Shown: positions 1 through 6,529, numbered from the stretch's first letter. The stretch: DNA of 11,164 nucleotides from Pseudomonadota bacterium (GCA_028873275.1 JAGWLJ010000021.1:1-11164), one strand, 5' to 3'. Notes: generated by a model from the letters alone, not told the origin. Numbers and translations are program-made.

Positions 1-1147
1 AGCCGGCACCCTCTCCCTCAAGGGGAGAGGGCAAGTTTTCCAGGAACTTGCTAATCGTCTCATAATGCTGCCGGGCAATGAGTTCGGTGGGCGCCATCAT
101 CGCCACCTGCGCGCCGTGCTCAACGACGCGCAGCATGGCCAGCAAGGCCACCACCGTCTTGCCGCTGCCGACATCGCCCTGCAAAAGCCGCGTCATGCGC
201 TGGCCGGAGGCCATGTCTTCGCCGATTTCCCGCAGCACGCGCTGCTGGCCCGCCGTCAAGGTGAACGGCAGCTGCCGGAGCAGCGCCTCCGTCAGTGCAC
301 CGCTGCCTTTGATAATTTCGCCCGGCTGCTGCTGCATGTGCCGGCGCAGCATGACGAGGTGGAGCTGGTTGGCGAGGATTTCGTCATAGGCCAGCCGCTG
401 ACGCGCGGGGGCAAGCGGCGACAGATCTTCAGCGGCTTGGGGATGATGTGCTTGATGGAGTGCATTTTTCCACGTGGGGTAGACATTCGTCGAGGGATGG
501 ATGACGGATGACAAGGGAGGAGTTCCATTATCCGTCATCCGTCCGCCGTCATCCGCCAGCCACTCCGGCAGCTCCGGCAGTTTTTCCAGAGCCTGCGCCA
601 CGATGCCGGCGATACGCCTGGAGGTGATGCCGACGGTCAGCGGGTAGACCGGCTCGGGTTTCTGCACCTCAGCCAGTTTTTCTACCGGTGCGATGATGTC
701 GGGATGCGTCATCTGCAGGCGGTAATCAAAATACTCCGTGCGGCCGCTGATAACGCGTTTCTGGCCGATGGGCAGCGACTGCTTGATATAATCCTCGCGG
801 GCGTTGAAGAACACCAGCGTGATGTCACCGGTTTCGTTCGAGCAGATGACCCTGTAGGGCTTTTTCCCACCACGGCGGAATGCCGCTGGAGGGGGCGCGT
901 GCGTGTCGACGGTGACGATGAACGTGGCGATAACGCCTTCCGGCGCGGCTTTTAGCGGACAGGTGAAGCGGCGGTCAACGATTCCGATAGGCAAGTGGAA
1001 CAGCAGGTCGCGGATGATGGGAACGGTGCGGCCGGCGATCGTCGTGGCAGCGGGCAGCAGGCGCTCGAGCGCTTCGGCGGTGGCGCCGCCGACGCCTTTG
1101 AGCCGCGTGACCGTGGAATAAAGAAAAAATAGCGATTCATGCCGCAT
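1..1147 (-). CDS. recG: ATP-dependent DNA helicase RecG, N-terminal 382 residues (3' end beyond the window)
   Basis: RecG is a superfamily 2 helicase that remodels stalled replication forks and Holliday junctions. The reading frame is open from the ATG at 1145-1147 to the left edge. Residues 12-60 match the start of the wedge region (LKGVG, then DLLFHLPIGIVDRR). The OB-fold follows at about 70-155, and the helicase domain begins near 295 (FTLTAGQQRVL). Walker A GDVGSGKT is at residues 324-331 and motif Ia MAPTELIARQH at 351-361. About 300 further residues are expected outside the window. The frame is open from the stop of the upstream gene at 1202, but no ATG, GTG or TTG lies between that stop and 1147, so this is the first usable start; no good Shine-Dalgarno is visible. 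The gene lies 54 bases downstream of the PAS/GGDEF gene on the same strand. Oddity: two palindromic insertions sit inside it, at residues about 197-218 and 373-380, without breaking the frame. Confidence 0.95.
   Translation of the reverse strand, partial: MRHESLFFLYSTVTRLKGVGGATAEALERLLPAATTIAGRTVPIIRDLLFHLPIGIVDRRFTCPLKAAPEGVIATFIVTVDTHAPPPAAFRRGGKKPYRVICSNETGDITLVFFNAREDYIKQSLPIGQKRVISGRTEYFDYRLQMTHPDIIAPVEKLAEVQKPEPVYPLTVGITSRRIAGIVAQALEKLPELPEWLADDGGRMTDNGTPPLSSVIHPSTNVYPTWKNALHQAHHPQAAEDLSPLAPARQRLAYDEILANQLHLVMLRRHMQQQPGEIIKGSGALTEALLRQLPFTLTAGQQRVLREIGEDMASGQRMTRLLQGDVGSGKTVVALLAMLRVVEHGAQVAMMAPTELIARQHYETISKFLENLPSPLEGEGAG
9..31. repeat. GC-rich palindrome inside recG
   Basis: A perfect 9-bp inverted repeat (CCCTCTCCC at 9-17, GGGAGAGGG at 23-31) surrounds a 5-base loop. 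It encodes the peptide PSPLEGEG at RecG residues 373-380, immediately after the helix that follows motif Ia. A second small inverted repeat, GCAAGTT/AACTTGC (31-37 and 45-51), abuts it. Family RecG proteins normally run from this helix into the next beta strand without such a stretch, so it is probably an in-frame insertion; that comparison is from memory. Confidence 0.6.
495..557. repeat. Heptamer-built palindromic element inserted in recG
   Basis: The arms at 495-509 and 530-544 pair at 14 of 15 positions around a 20-base loop. The right arm continues to 557 as degenerate 7-base tandem units (ATCCGTC, ATCCGTC, CGCCGTC, ATCCGCC from 530). The left arm repeats the unit GGATGAC twice (499-512). 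The element encodes roughly RecG residues 197-218, between the conserved PEWL (194-197) and the W at 226. In typical RecG this linker is only about a dozen residues, so some 15-20 residues appear to have been added. The RecG frame stays open, while both other frames on the coding strand hit TGA inside the element. Confidence 0.75.
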
Positions 1148-1201
1148 GGAGGGCGATGATACGACGAAAGGACAGGAAAGGTAACGGAATTGTTGGGGGT
1201 G

Positions 1202-2128
1202 TCAGCCGGCCTTTTTATTGCTGTCGCTGACTTCATCCAGCGCGTTGACGACGCTGGCACCCAGCCCGTTCAGCGCCTCGTCGCATTTGTCGAGCGCGCT
1301 CTTGTCGCTGATGCGGCCGCCGATGCGGCAGAAGGCGATGCTGACGCTTAAGCCTACCGAGGTCTTGTCCGGCAGGGTGAAGGGATTGGCGGCGATCTGC
1401 CAGCGCAGGCGGTTGCACACCATGCGCGTCGAGTCGGGAGTGAGATCAAGCAGCAGCACGCCCAGCCGCTTATAGCTGACGCTGCCGACGACATCATCCG
1501 GGCGCAGGCTCTGGCGGCAGATATGGCCGATATGCTTGAGAATGGCCCGGCACGTCTCGCGGCCGTACTGCGAGAACAATTCGTCGTAATGATCGAGCTG
1601 CAGAATGCAGAATGCCGCGCGCAGGTCGCTCTTGTTGCTGTAATAGCCGATCAGCTCGATATCCTTGGCGAGCGAAGGACGATCGGGAAGGCCGGTGTCG
1701 GGATCGAGCGTCTCATGGCCCTTGAAATTGTCCTGGATGGCTTTATGCAGCGTTTCATTCTTGCGCAGGCCGGTCTTGTCCTGCAGCACCAGCCTGAAGA
1801 AAATCGCGGCGTCTTCCGCCTCCGCCCGCACGACTTTCATCCGGTAGCCGGTTTCCTTGCCGTCGCGACCGATGAAGCTGAAGCTCTGCACTTTGGCCAG
1901 CACTTCGCCTACGTCGTTGGCGTTGCTTTCGAATTCGACGTATTCCTTGAGCATTTCGCCGATGCGCGGCGGCAGAAACTGCCCCAGCGGCTTGCCCGCC
2001 AGCTCGCTGTTTTTATAAGCCAGCAGGGTCTCGGCGGCCGGGTTGATCTCGGTAATTTCTATCGACTTCGCGCGATTATTCTGGCAGATGGTAATGACGG
2101 GGTCATTGCTGCGGTAGCCGATCAGCAT
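1202..2128 (-). CDS. PAS domain protein with degenerate GGDEF domain
   Basis: This 308-residue protein has no signal peptide or membrane segment. Residues about 5-120 look like a PAS sensor domain (EINPAAETLL at 27-36, then a GK.L..FLP pattern). Residues 140-270 look like a GGDEF domain, opening with DPDTGLPDR (142-150). The GGDEF signature is replaced by SYKRL (218-222), and the first metal-binding aspartate position is Q177, so cyclase activity is unlikely. An RxxD motif (R209-D212) lies five residues before the signature position, as in the inhibitory c-di-GMP site of active cyclases; a receptor role is therefore possible but inferred. Start choice: the ATG at 2128 is preceded by AAGGA on the minus strand (2137-2141). 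It lies upstream of recG on the same strand with a 54-base gap, so co-transcription is plausible, and is divergent from sdhE. Confidence 0.85.
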   Translation of the reverse strand: MLIGYRSNDPVITICQNNRAKSIEITEINPAAETLLAYKNSELAGKPLGQFLPPRIGEMLKEYVEFESNANDVGEVLAKVQSFSFIGRDGKETGYRMKVVRAEAEDAAIFFRLVLQDKTGLRKNETLHKAIQDNFKGHETLDPDTGLPDRPSLAKDIELIGYYSNKSDLRAAFCILQLDHYDELFSQYGRETCRAILKHIGHICRQSLRPDDVVGSVSYKRLGVLLLDLTPDSTRMVCNRLRWQIAANPFTLPDKTSVGLSVSIAFCRIGGRISDKSALDKCDEALNGLGASVVNALDEVSDSNKKAG

Positions 2129-2182
2129 CCGGGAAATCCTTAAAGATATAGCTACGTCAGCCTAAGGCATAAAATTAAACAA
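2129..2182. promoter_or_regulatory. Short AT-rich divergent intergenic region
   Basis: These 54 bases separate the minus-strand PAS/GGDEF gene from plus-strand sdhE and must hold, or be flanked by, promoters for both directions. It is clearly richer in A and T than the flanking genes. TAAAAT at 2170-2175 could be a -10 element toward sdhE, but no convincing -35 is visible. The only clear ribosome binding site is AAGGA for the minus-strand gene (2137-2141). Confidence 0.35.
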
Positions 2183-2449
2183 ATGGTTAATATTATGGAT
2201 CATGCGTTACTTTTGAAACGCCTGCGCTATCGCAGCTGGCATCGCGGCTGCAAGGAAACCGACCTGGTGCTGGGAAATTTCGCTGATACACATCTGGCTG
2301 GCCTCGCGCCTGAACTCCTGCCCGCTTACGAGCGGCTGCTGGACGAGAACGACGCCGATATCTGGGAATGGCTGGCCGGCAAGGCTTCCAGCCCGGCGGA
2401 ATATGAGGAATTGCTGGTCATGATGACACCCGCAGTGCGTGGTGCTTAA
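2183..2449 (+). CDS. sdhE: Succinate dehydrogenase assembly factor SdhE (flavinator family)
   Basis: SdhE proteins are small cytoplasmic factors that promote covalent FAD attachment to the SdhA subunit of succinate dehydrogenase. The 88-residue product has the family core: LRYRSWHRGCKETD (residues 14-27), including the conserved RGxxE motif (R21 to E25), then LLPAYERLLDENDADIWEWLAGK. The length is normal. The start is uncertain: the ATG at 2183 has no Shine-Dalgarno at a useful distance, and the in-frame ATG at 2195 would give an N-terminus (MDHALLLKRLRYR) close to typical family members. The last residues (AVRGA and stop) are encoded by the left arm of a palindromic element, so the C-terminus may have been altered by its arrival. 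mfd begins 10 bases downstream, which suggests one transcript and possibly translational coupling. Confidence 0.93.
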   Translation: MVNIMDHALLLKRLRYRSWHRGCKETDLVLGNFADTHLAGLAPELLPAYERLLDENDADIWEWLAGKASSPAEYEELLVMMTPAVRGA

Positions 2450-2501
2450 TACTTAATCTATGTCTTCTTTTCCAAGCCCCCATCACCAAGCACCAAGCAC
2501 T
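2434..2501. repeat. Palindromic element spanning sdhE stop and mfd start
   Basis: The arms AGTGCGTGGTGCTT (2434-2447) and AAGCACCAAGCACT (2488-2501) are complementary at 13 of 14 positions, with a 40-base loop. The right arm is a 7-base tandem repeat (CACCAAG, CACCAAG, CAC from 2484), and the left side continues with a weaker 7-base rhythm (CTTAATA, CTTAATC). The loop contains the last two bases of the sdhE stop codon and the whole mfd start codon. The element therefore supplies the last SdhE codons and Mfd residues of about 8-14. Confidence 0.7.
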
Positions 2502-5500
2502 ATACTTTCCGGCGTTCCCTCCGGCGCCGAGGCGCTGGTGCTGGCGGAGATCCTGGCCGGGCGGCACCTGGAAAAAACGCCGGGGGCGATCCTGTACGTG
2601 GCGATGAATGACCGTCAGCTGGACATGACGGCGCAAGCGCTGGAGTTTTTCGCACCCGATGCCGAGGTGCTGCGTTTCCCGGCGTGGGATGCCATGCCGT
2701 ATGACCGCGCCTCGCCGCTGGCGTCGCTGATGGCGGAGCGCATGCGCGTGCTGGCGATGCTGGCAGCGGGGCAGAGCGCGAAGACGCGCCTCGTGCTGAC
2801 CACGGCCAGCGCCATCGTGCAGAAGCTGCCGCCGCGCGACGCCATGCGGCAGATCGCTTTCTCGCTGCGCAAAGGGGAACGGCTCGGGCGGGATGCGCTG
2901 CTGCATTACCTGGCGGCGCAGGGCTACCGCCGCGCCGGGCGGGCCATGGAGCCGGGAGAATTCGCCCTGCGCGGCAGCATCATCGATATCATGCCGCCTG
3001 GGCACAGCGAGGGCATCCGTATCGACCTTTTCGGCGAGGATATCGAAAGCCTGCGCCGCTACGATCCGCTGAGCCAGGTCAGCCAGGGAAATCTGGAGAG
3101 CATCGTTTTATATCCGGTCAGCGAAATTCTGCTGAGCGAGGAGCATATCGCACGTTTCCGCGAGGCATATCGTGAATTGTTCGGCGCCGTGCATAAGGAC
3201 GATCCGCTCTATGAAGCCATCTCGCAGGGGCAAGGTTATCCCGGCATGGAGCACTGGCTGCCGCTGTTTTACGGTCATGCCGATACGCTGTTCGATTATT
3301 GCCCGCAGGCGCTGGTGGCACTGGGTAATGACGCGCAAACCGCCATCGCCGAGCGGCAGGAAAGCATCCATGAATATTACGAGGCGCGCCTCAACGCGCT
3401 GGGCCACGCCTCGGCGAAGAACAGCTTTGCGGCGGGCAGCATCTATAACCCGGTGCCGCCGGAACGCGGCTTCCTGATGGAGGCGGCGTGGGAGGCGTGT
3501 CTGGCCGAACGGGAATGTGTGGTGTTTTCGCCATTTGCCGAGGAACCCGGCGCGGTGACTCTCCATTACCACCCCGTCCTCCGCTTTGCGCAAGGGCAGG
3601 CCGATCGCACGCCGTTCGACCAGCTGCGCGAACGAATGGAAAGCGCCGCAGGCAAGCCGGCATTGCTCGCATGTTTCTCGGAAGGCTCGCGCGACCGGCT
3701 GCAGACGCTCTTGATGGAGCGCGGCTTCCATGGTGTGACGGTCGGCCATTGGCTGGAAATCGGCCATGTGCGCGGCAAGGCCATCGGGCTGGCGGTGCTG
3801 CCGCTGGAGAACGGCTTTGAGACGGACGAGGCGCTGATTCTTTCCGAGCAGGACGTGCTGGGCGAGCGCATTGTGCGGGCGCGCGCGAAGAAGAAAAAAT
3901 CGGAAGTGTTTCTCGCCGAGTCGGCCAATTTCACTGAGGGAGAGCTGGTCGTGCATAAGGAGCACGGTATCGGGCGTTTCGAAGGGCTGGTGACGCTGAC
4001 GGTTTCGGGTGCGGCGCATGATTGCCTTAAGATCATCTATGACGGTGACGACAAGCTGTTCCTGCCCGTCGAGAATATCGACATGGTGTCGCGCTTCGGG
4101 CTGGAAGAGGAGGGGGCGAAGCTCGACAAGCTGGGCGGCGTTTCCTGGCAGGCGAGGAAGGCGAAGCTCAAGGAGCGCATCAAGATCGCCGCCGAGGCAC
4201 TGCTTAAGACGGCGGCGGAGCGGCAGCTTCACCAGGGCGCCATGGTCGACGTGCCCACCGGCGCTTTCGAGGATTTCTGCGCCCGCTTCCCTTATGTCGA
4301 AACCGAAGATCAGGCCCGCGCCATCGCCGATGTGCTGGAAGATCTGCATTCCGGCAAGCCGATGGATCGGCTGATCTGCGGCGACGTCGGCTTCGGCAAG
4401 ACCGAGGTGGCGCTGAGGGCGGCATTCGTATGCGCTATTCCCCGCCAAGCCGAAGGCGTGAGCGGGGATTTACGCTACCAGGTCGCCGTCATCACCCCTA
4501 CCACGCTGCTCGCCCGCCAGCATTACCGCAATTTCCGCCAGCGCTTCGAGGGTTTCCCGGTAAAAATCCGCCAGCTGTCGCGCATGGTGCCGACGCGCGA
4601 GCAGAAAGAGACGCGCGCAAAACTGGCCAGCGGCGAGGTCGATATCGTCATCGGCACGCATGCGCTGCTGTCGAAACAGGTGCAATTCAAAAATCTTGGG
4701 TTGATGATCGTCGATGAAGAACAGCATTTCGGCGTAGTGCAGAAGGAAAAGCTCAAGGGACTCAAATCCGACGTGCATGTGCTGACGCTATCAGCGACGC
4801 CCATTCCGCGCACGCTGCAGATGGCGCTAACCGGCGTGCGTGATCTTTCCCTCATCACCACGCCGCCGATTGACCGGCTGGCGGTGAGGAGCTTCGTCAT
4901 GCCGTTTGATCCGGTGGTGGTGCGTGAGGCGATCTTGCGCGAAATGCATCGTGGCGGCAAAACCTTCGTGGTAACGCCGCGCATCAAGGATATCGCCGAG
5001 CTGAAAAAGCATCTGGGGGAATTGCTACCGGAGGCCCGGCTGGCGGTGGCGCACGGCCAGATGGCAGCCGCCGAGCTCGACAGCATCATGAACGATTTCT
5101 ACGATGGCAAATACGATCTGCTGCTCTCCACCGCCATCATCGAGTCAGGCCTCGACATCCCGACCGCCAACACCATGATTATCCATAACGCCCATCTGCT
5201 GGGCCTAAGCCAGCTTTACCAGCTGCGCGGGCGCGTCGGCCGGGGGAAAACCCGCGCCTATGCCTATTTCCTGCTGCCGCACCGCCGCCAGCTGACTAAA
5301 AACGCCACGCGCCGGCTGGAAGTGATGCAGACGCTCGATACGCTGGGCGCCGGCTTCACATTGGCCTCGCACGACATGGATATCCGCGGCTTCGGCAATC
5401 TCGTGGGCGAGGAGCAGTCCGGCCATATCCGCGAAGTGGGCATCGAACTCTATCAGCAGATGCTGGAGGAGGCGGTTACCGCATTACGGCAGGAATCAGG

Positions 5501-6008
5501 TATCAGGAATCGGGAATCGGTAACTTCTGATACCCGATCCCTGATACCCGATGCCTCTGATTTCAGTCCCCAGATCAACCTGGGCCTTTCCGTTCTCATT
5601 CCCGAAACCTATGTCAGCGACCTGCAGCTGCGCCTGGGGCTTTACCGGCGCATGGCAGGGTTGCAGGCTGACGCCGATATCGACAGCTTCAGCGTCGAGC
5701 TGATCGACCGTTTCGGCCCGATGCCGGAGGAAACCCGCCACCTGATCGCCGTGCTCTCCATCAAGCTCTTATGCCGACGCGCCGGCATCGAGCGCATGGA
5801 TATCGGGCCCAAAGGCGCCGTAATCTCTTTCCACAATAATGTTTTTGCAAAGCCGGAAGCGCTATTGACTTATGTCAGTCGCCATGCGCGCACGCTGAAA
5901 GCCCGCCCGGACCAGAAGCTGGTGTTTACGCATGAATGGAAAGACGCGGAGGATAAGGTCGCCGTGATAAAAAAACTGGCCGGGGAGATAGCGGAGCTGG
6001 CGGTTTAA
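2460..6008 (+). CDS. mfd: Transcription-repair coupling factor Mfd
   Basis: Mfd releases RNA polymerase stalled at DNA lesions and recruits UvrA. The 1182-residue protein is full length, slightly longer than the usual 1150 or so. In order: a UvrB-like module (LRFPAWDAMPYDR 71-83, GEFALRGSIIDIMPPG 166-181); an RNA-polymerase-interacting domain (ELVVHKEHGIGRFEGL 495-510, LFLPVENIDMVSRF 533-546); the RecG-like translocase with Walker A GDVGFGKTE (641-649), TPTTLLARQH (679-688), DEEQHFG (752-758), LSATPIPRTL (778-787) and QLRGRVGRG (921-929); the TRG region (about 976-996); and the C-terminal D7 domain from about 1037. The ATG at 2460 is the only option: an in-frame stop lies at 2454-2456, and the next ATG is deep in the domain. 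No Shine-Dalgarno is visible, so coupling to sdhE is likely. Oddities: palindromic elements at the N-terminus, at residues about 660-670, and at 1011-1033. Confidence 0.98.
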   Translation: MSSFPSPHHQAPSTILSGVPSGAEALVLAEILAGRHLEKTPGAILYVAMNDRQLDMTAQALEFFAPDAEVLRFPAWDAMPYDRASPLASLMAERMRVLAMLAAGQSAKTRLVLTTASAIVQKLPPRDAMRQIAFSLRKGERLGRDALLHYLAAQGYRRAGRAMEPGEFALRGSIIDIMPPGHSEGIRIDLFGEDIESLRRYDPLSQVSQGNLESIVLYPVSEILLSEEHIARFREAYRELFGAVHKDDPLYEAISQGQGYPGMEHWLPLFYGHADTLFDYCPQALVALGNDAQTAIAERQESIHEYYEARLNALGHASAKNSFAAGSIYNPVPPERGFLMEAAWEACLAERECVVFSPFAEEPGAVTLHYHPVLRFAQGQADRTPFDQLRERMESAAGKPALLACFSEGSRDRLQTLLMERGFHGVTVGHWLEIGHVRGKAIGLAVLPLENGFETDEALILSEQDVLGERIVRARAKKKKSEVFLAESANFTEGELVVHKEHGIGRFEGLVTLTVSGAAHDCLKIIYDGDDKLFLPVENIDMVSRFGLEEEGAKLDKLGGVSWQARKAKLKERIKIAAEALLKTAAERQLHQGAMVDVPTGAFEDFCARFPYVETEDQARAIADVLEDLHSGKPMDRLICGDVGFGKTEVALRAAFVCAIPRQAEGVSGDLRYQVAVITPTTLLARQHYRNFRQRFEGFPVKIRQLSRMVPTREQKETRAKLASGEVDIVIGTHALLSKQVQFKNLGLMIVDEEQHFGVVQKEKLKGLKSDVHVLTLSATPIPRTLQMALTGVRDLSLITTPPIDRLAVRSFVMPFDPVVVREAILREMHRGGKTFVVTPRIKDIAELKKHLGELLPEARLAVAHGQMAAAELDSIMNDFYDGKYDLLLSTAIIESGLDIPTANTMIIHNAHLLGLSQLYQLRGRVGRGKTRAYAYFLLPHRRQLTKNATRRLEVMQTLDTLGAGFTLASHDMDIRGFGNLVGEEQSGHIREVGIELYQQMLEEAVTALRQESGIRNRESVTSDTRSLIPDASDFSPQINLGLSVLIPETYVSDLQLRLGLYRRMAGLQADADIDSFSVELIDRFGPMPEETRHLIAVLSIKLLCRRAGIERMDIGPKGAVISFHNNVFAKPEALLTYVSRHARTLKARPDQKLVFTHEWKDAEDKVAVIKKLAGEIAELAV
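4439..4468. repeat. GC-rich hairpin, probable in-frame insertion in mfd
   Basis: TCCCCGC (4439-4445) and GCGGGGA (4462-4468) form a perfect 7-bp inverted repeat around a 16-base interior. The encoded stretch, Mfd residues about 658-673, lies between Walker A and motif Ia. There, typical Mfd proteins go almost directly from an FVAAM-like helix to the QVAV strand; here about a dozen extra residues (within CAIPRQAEGVSGDLRY) intervene. The family comparison is from memory, so insertion is likely rather than proven. Confidence 0.5.
5491..5556. repeat. Heptamer-built palindromic element inserted in mfd
   Basis: This is the longest palindrome in the window: 5491-5518 and 5529-5556 are complementary at 24 of 28 positions, with a 10-base loop. 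Both arms are degenerate 7-base tandems. The right arm consists of two near-identical 14-base halves (TGATACCCGATCCC and TGATACCCGATGCC). The left arm runs as GGAATCA, GGTATCA, GGAATCG, GGAATCG. It encodes Mfd residues about 1011-1033, in the linker between the TRG region and domain D7, just before the conserved SPQINLG (1036-1042). The Mfd frame is open; the other two plus-strand frames meet TAA and TGA within the element. Confidence 0.85.
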
Positions 6009-6010
6009 TA

Positions 6011-6400
6011 TTAGCGGGCGGGGCCGCTATCAGCAGGCGGGGTGCGTCGGTTTCTGAGTATCCTGGGCGTCTGTTTGATTAATTCGCTGACGCGGCTTGT
6101 CTGTTCTACCATAGCCAGGATGCCCTCTGCCAGCAGCTTTCCTTCCTCGCTAGTGAGGCCCAGGGATAACGCGTATCCTCCATCCCGGTCTTCTCTGATT
6201 CTGCCGGGGTATAACCCCTGTTTTTTGGCCAGTGCGGAAATCTCAAGCAGGAAATCTCTTCCTTTAGGGCCTTCTCTGAGGGAAACGGCGATATGATCGG
6301 GAACGGCAGGGTTATCGACTTCGCCTTCTCCCACCAGCTGATGCGCTTCGATATTTTTCACGCGGCGGAGGGCATTAACTGCATCCAGTACTATACCCAT
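6011..6400 (-). CDS. Hypothetical protein, 129 residues
   Basis: I do not recognise a family. The ATG at 6398-6400 is chosen because AAAGGAAGG (minus strand, 6406-6414) lies about five bases upstream. A GTG at 6433 would add 11 residues but has no comparable binding site. The product is soluble in appearance, with no signal peptide or membrane segment. It has an acidic, mixed N-terminal half (GEGEVDNPAVPDHIAVSLRE), a helical-looking middle (FLLEISALAKK), a Lys/Glu-rich segment and a basic, proline-containing tail (RILRNRRTPPADSGPAR). Base composition is visibly less GC-rich than in mfd or parE. The stop is 2 bases from the mfd stop (convergent), and the gene is divergent from parE. It may be lineage-restricted. 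Confidence 0.65.
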   Translation of the reverse strand: MGIVLDAVNALRRVKNIEAHQLVGEGEVDNPAVPDHIAVSLREGPKGRDFLLEISALAKKQGLYPGRIREDRDGGYALSLGLTSEEGKLLAEGILAMVEQTSRVSELIKQTPRILRNRRTPPADSGPAR

Positions 6401-6529
6401 AACGGCCTTCCTTTCTGCATCTGACCATAACACTTCATTAATAAACCGTTAAATGAACTTTTTGTGACAAGGCGCGGCTGGCAGCAATCCCCTTGAAATC
6501 CGCTGATTTCCTGTTATTTATCGCAAGCC
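6401..6529. promoter_or_regulatory. Divergent intergenic region with possible parE promoter
   Basis: This 129-base AT-rich gap lies between the minus-strand hypothetical gene and parE. Toward parE, TTGAAA (6493-6498) and TATTTA (6515-6520) are 16 bases apart and resemble -35 and -10 elements. Transcription would then begin within a few bases of the parE ATG, giving a very short or absent leader, consistent with the lack of a clear Shine-Dalgarno. A perfect inverted repeat GAAATC/GATTTC (6495-6500 and 6505-6510) overlaps the -35. A weaker one (about 6432-6442 and 6449-6459, 8 of 11) lies on the side of the minus-strand gene. All of this rests on pattern only. Confidence 0.35.
6406..6414 (-). 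promoter_or_regulatory. Ribosome binding site that fixes the start of the 6011-6400 gene
   Basis: On the minus strand this reads AAAGGAAGG, ending 5 bases before the ATG at 6400. It is the strongest Shine-Dalgarno in the window and favours this ATG over the upstream GTG at 6433. Confidence 0.7.

Noticed and set aside
1..1147. recG could look frameshifted or broken because of the repeats inside it
   Set aside because: Translating the reverse complement by hand gives one continuous frame from 1147 to the left edge, with conserved motifs in register before and after the 495-557 element.
1523..2143. 206-residue plus-strand open frame
   Set aside because: It is antisense to the PAS/GGDEF gene, which has real domain motifs and a ribosome binding site.
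3108..4448. 446-residue minus-strand open frame
   Set aside because: It lies wholly within mfd, has no recognisable motif, and is the kind of antisense frame that GC-rich codon bias produces.
5491..5556. CRISPR-like repeat array
   Set aside because: Units are 7 bases with no spacers, lie inside a coding frame, and are inverted rather than direct overall.
6012..6029. Terminator at the mfd / hypothetical gene junction
   Set aside because: There is only a 6-bp stem (TAGCGG/CCGCTA) and no T tract follows on either strand.
6401..6433. GTG start at 6433 for the small minus-strand gene
   Set aside because: It lacks a ribosome binding site, whereas the ATG at 6400 has AAAGGAAGG at ideal spacing.
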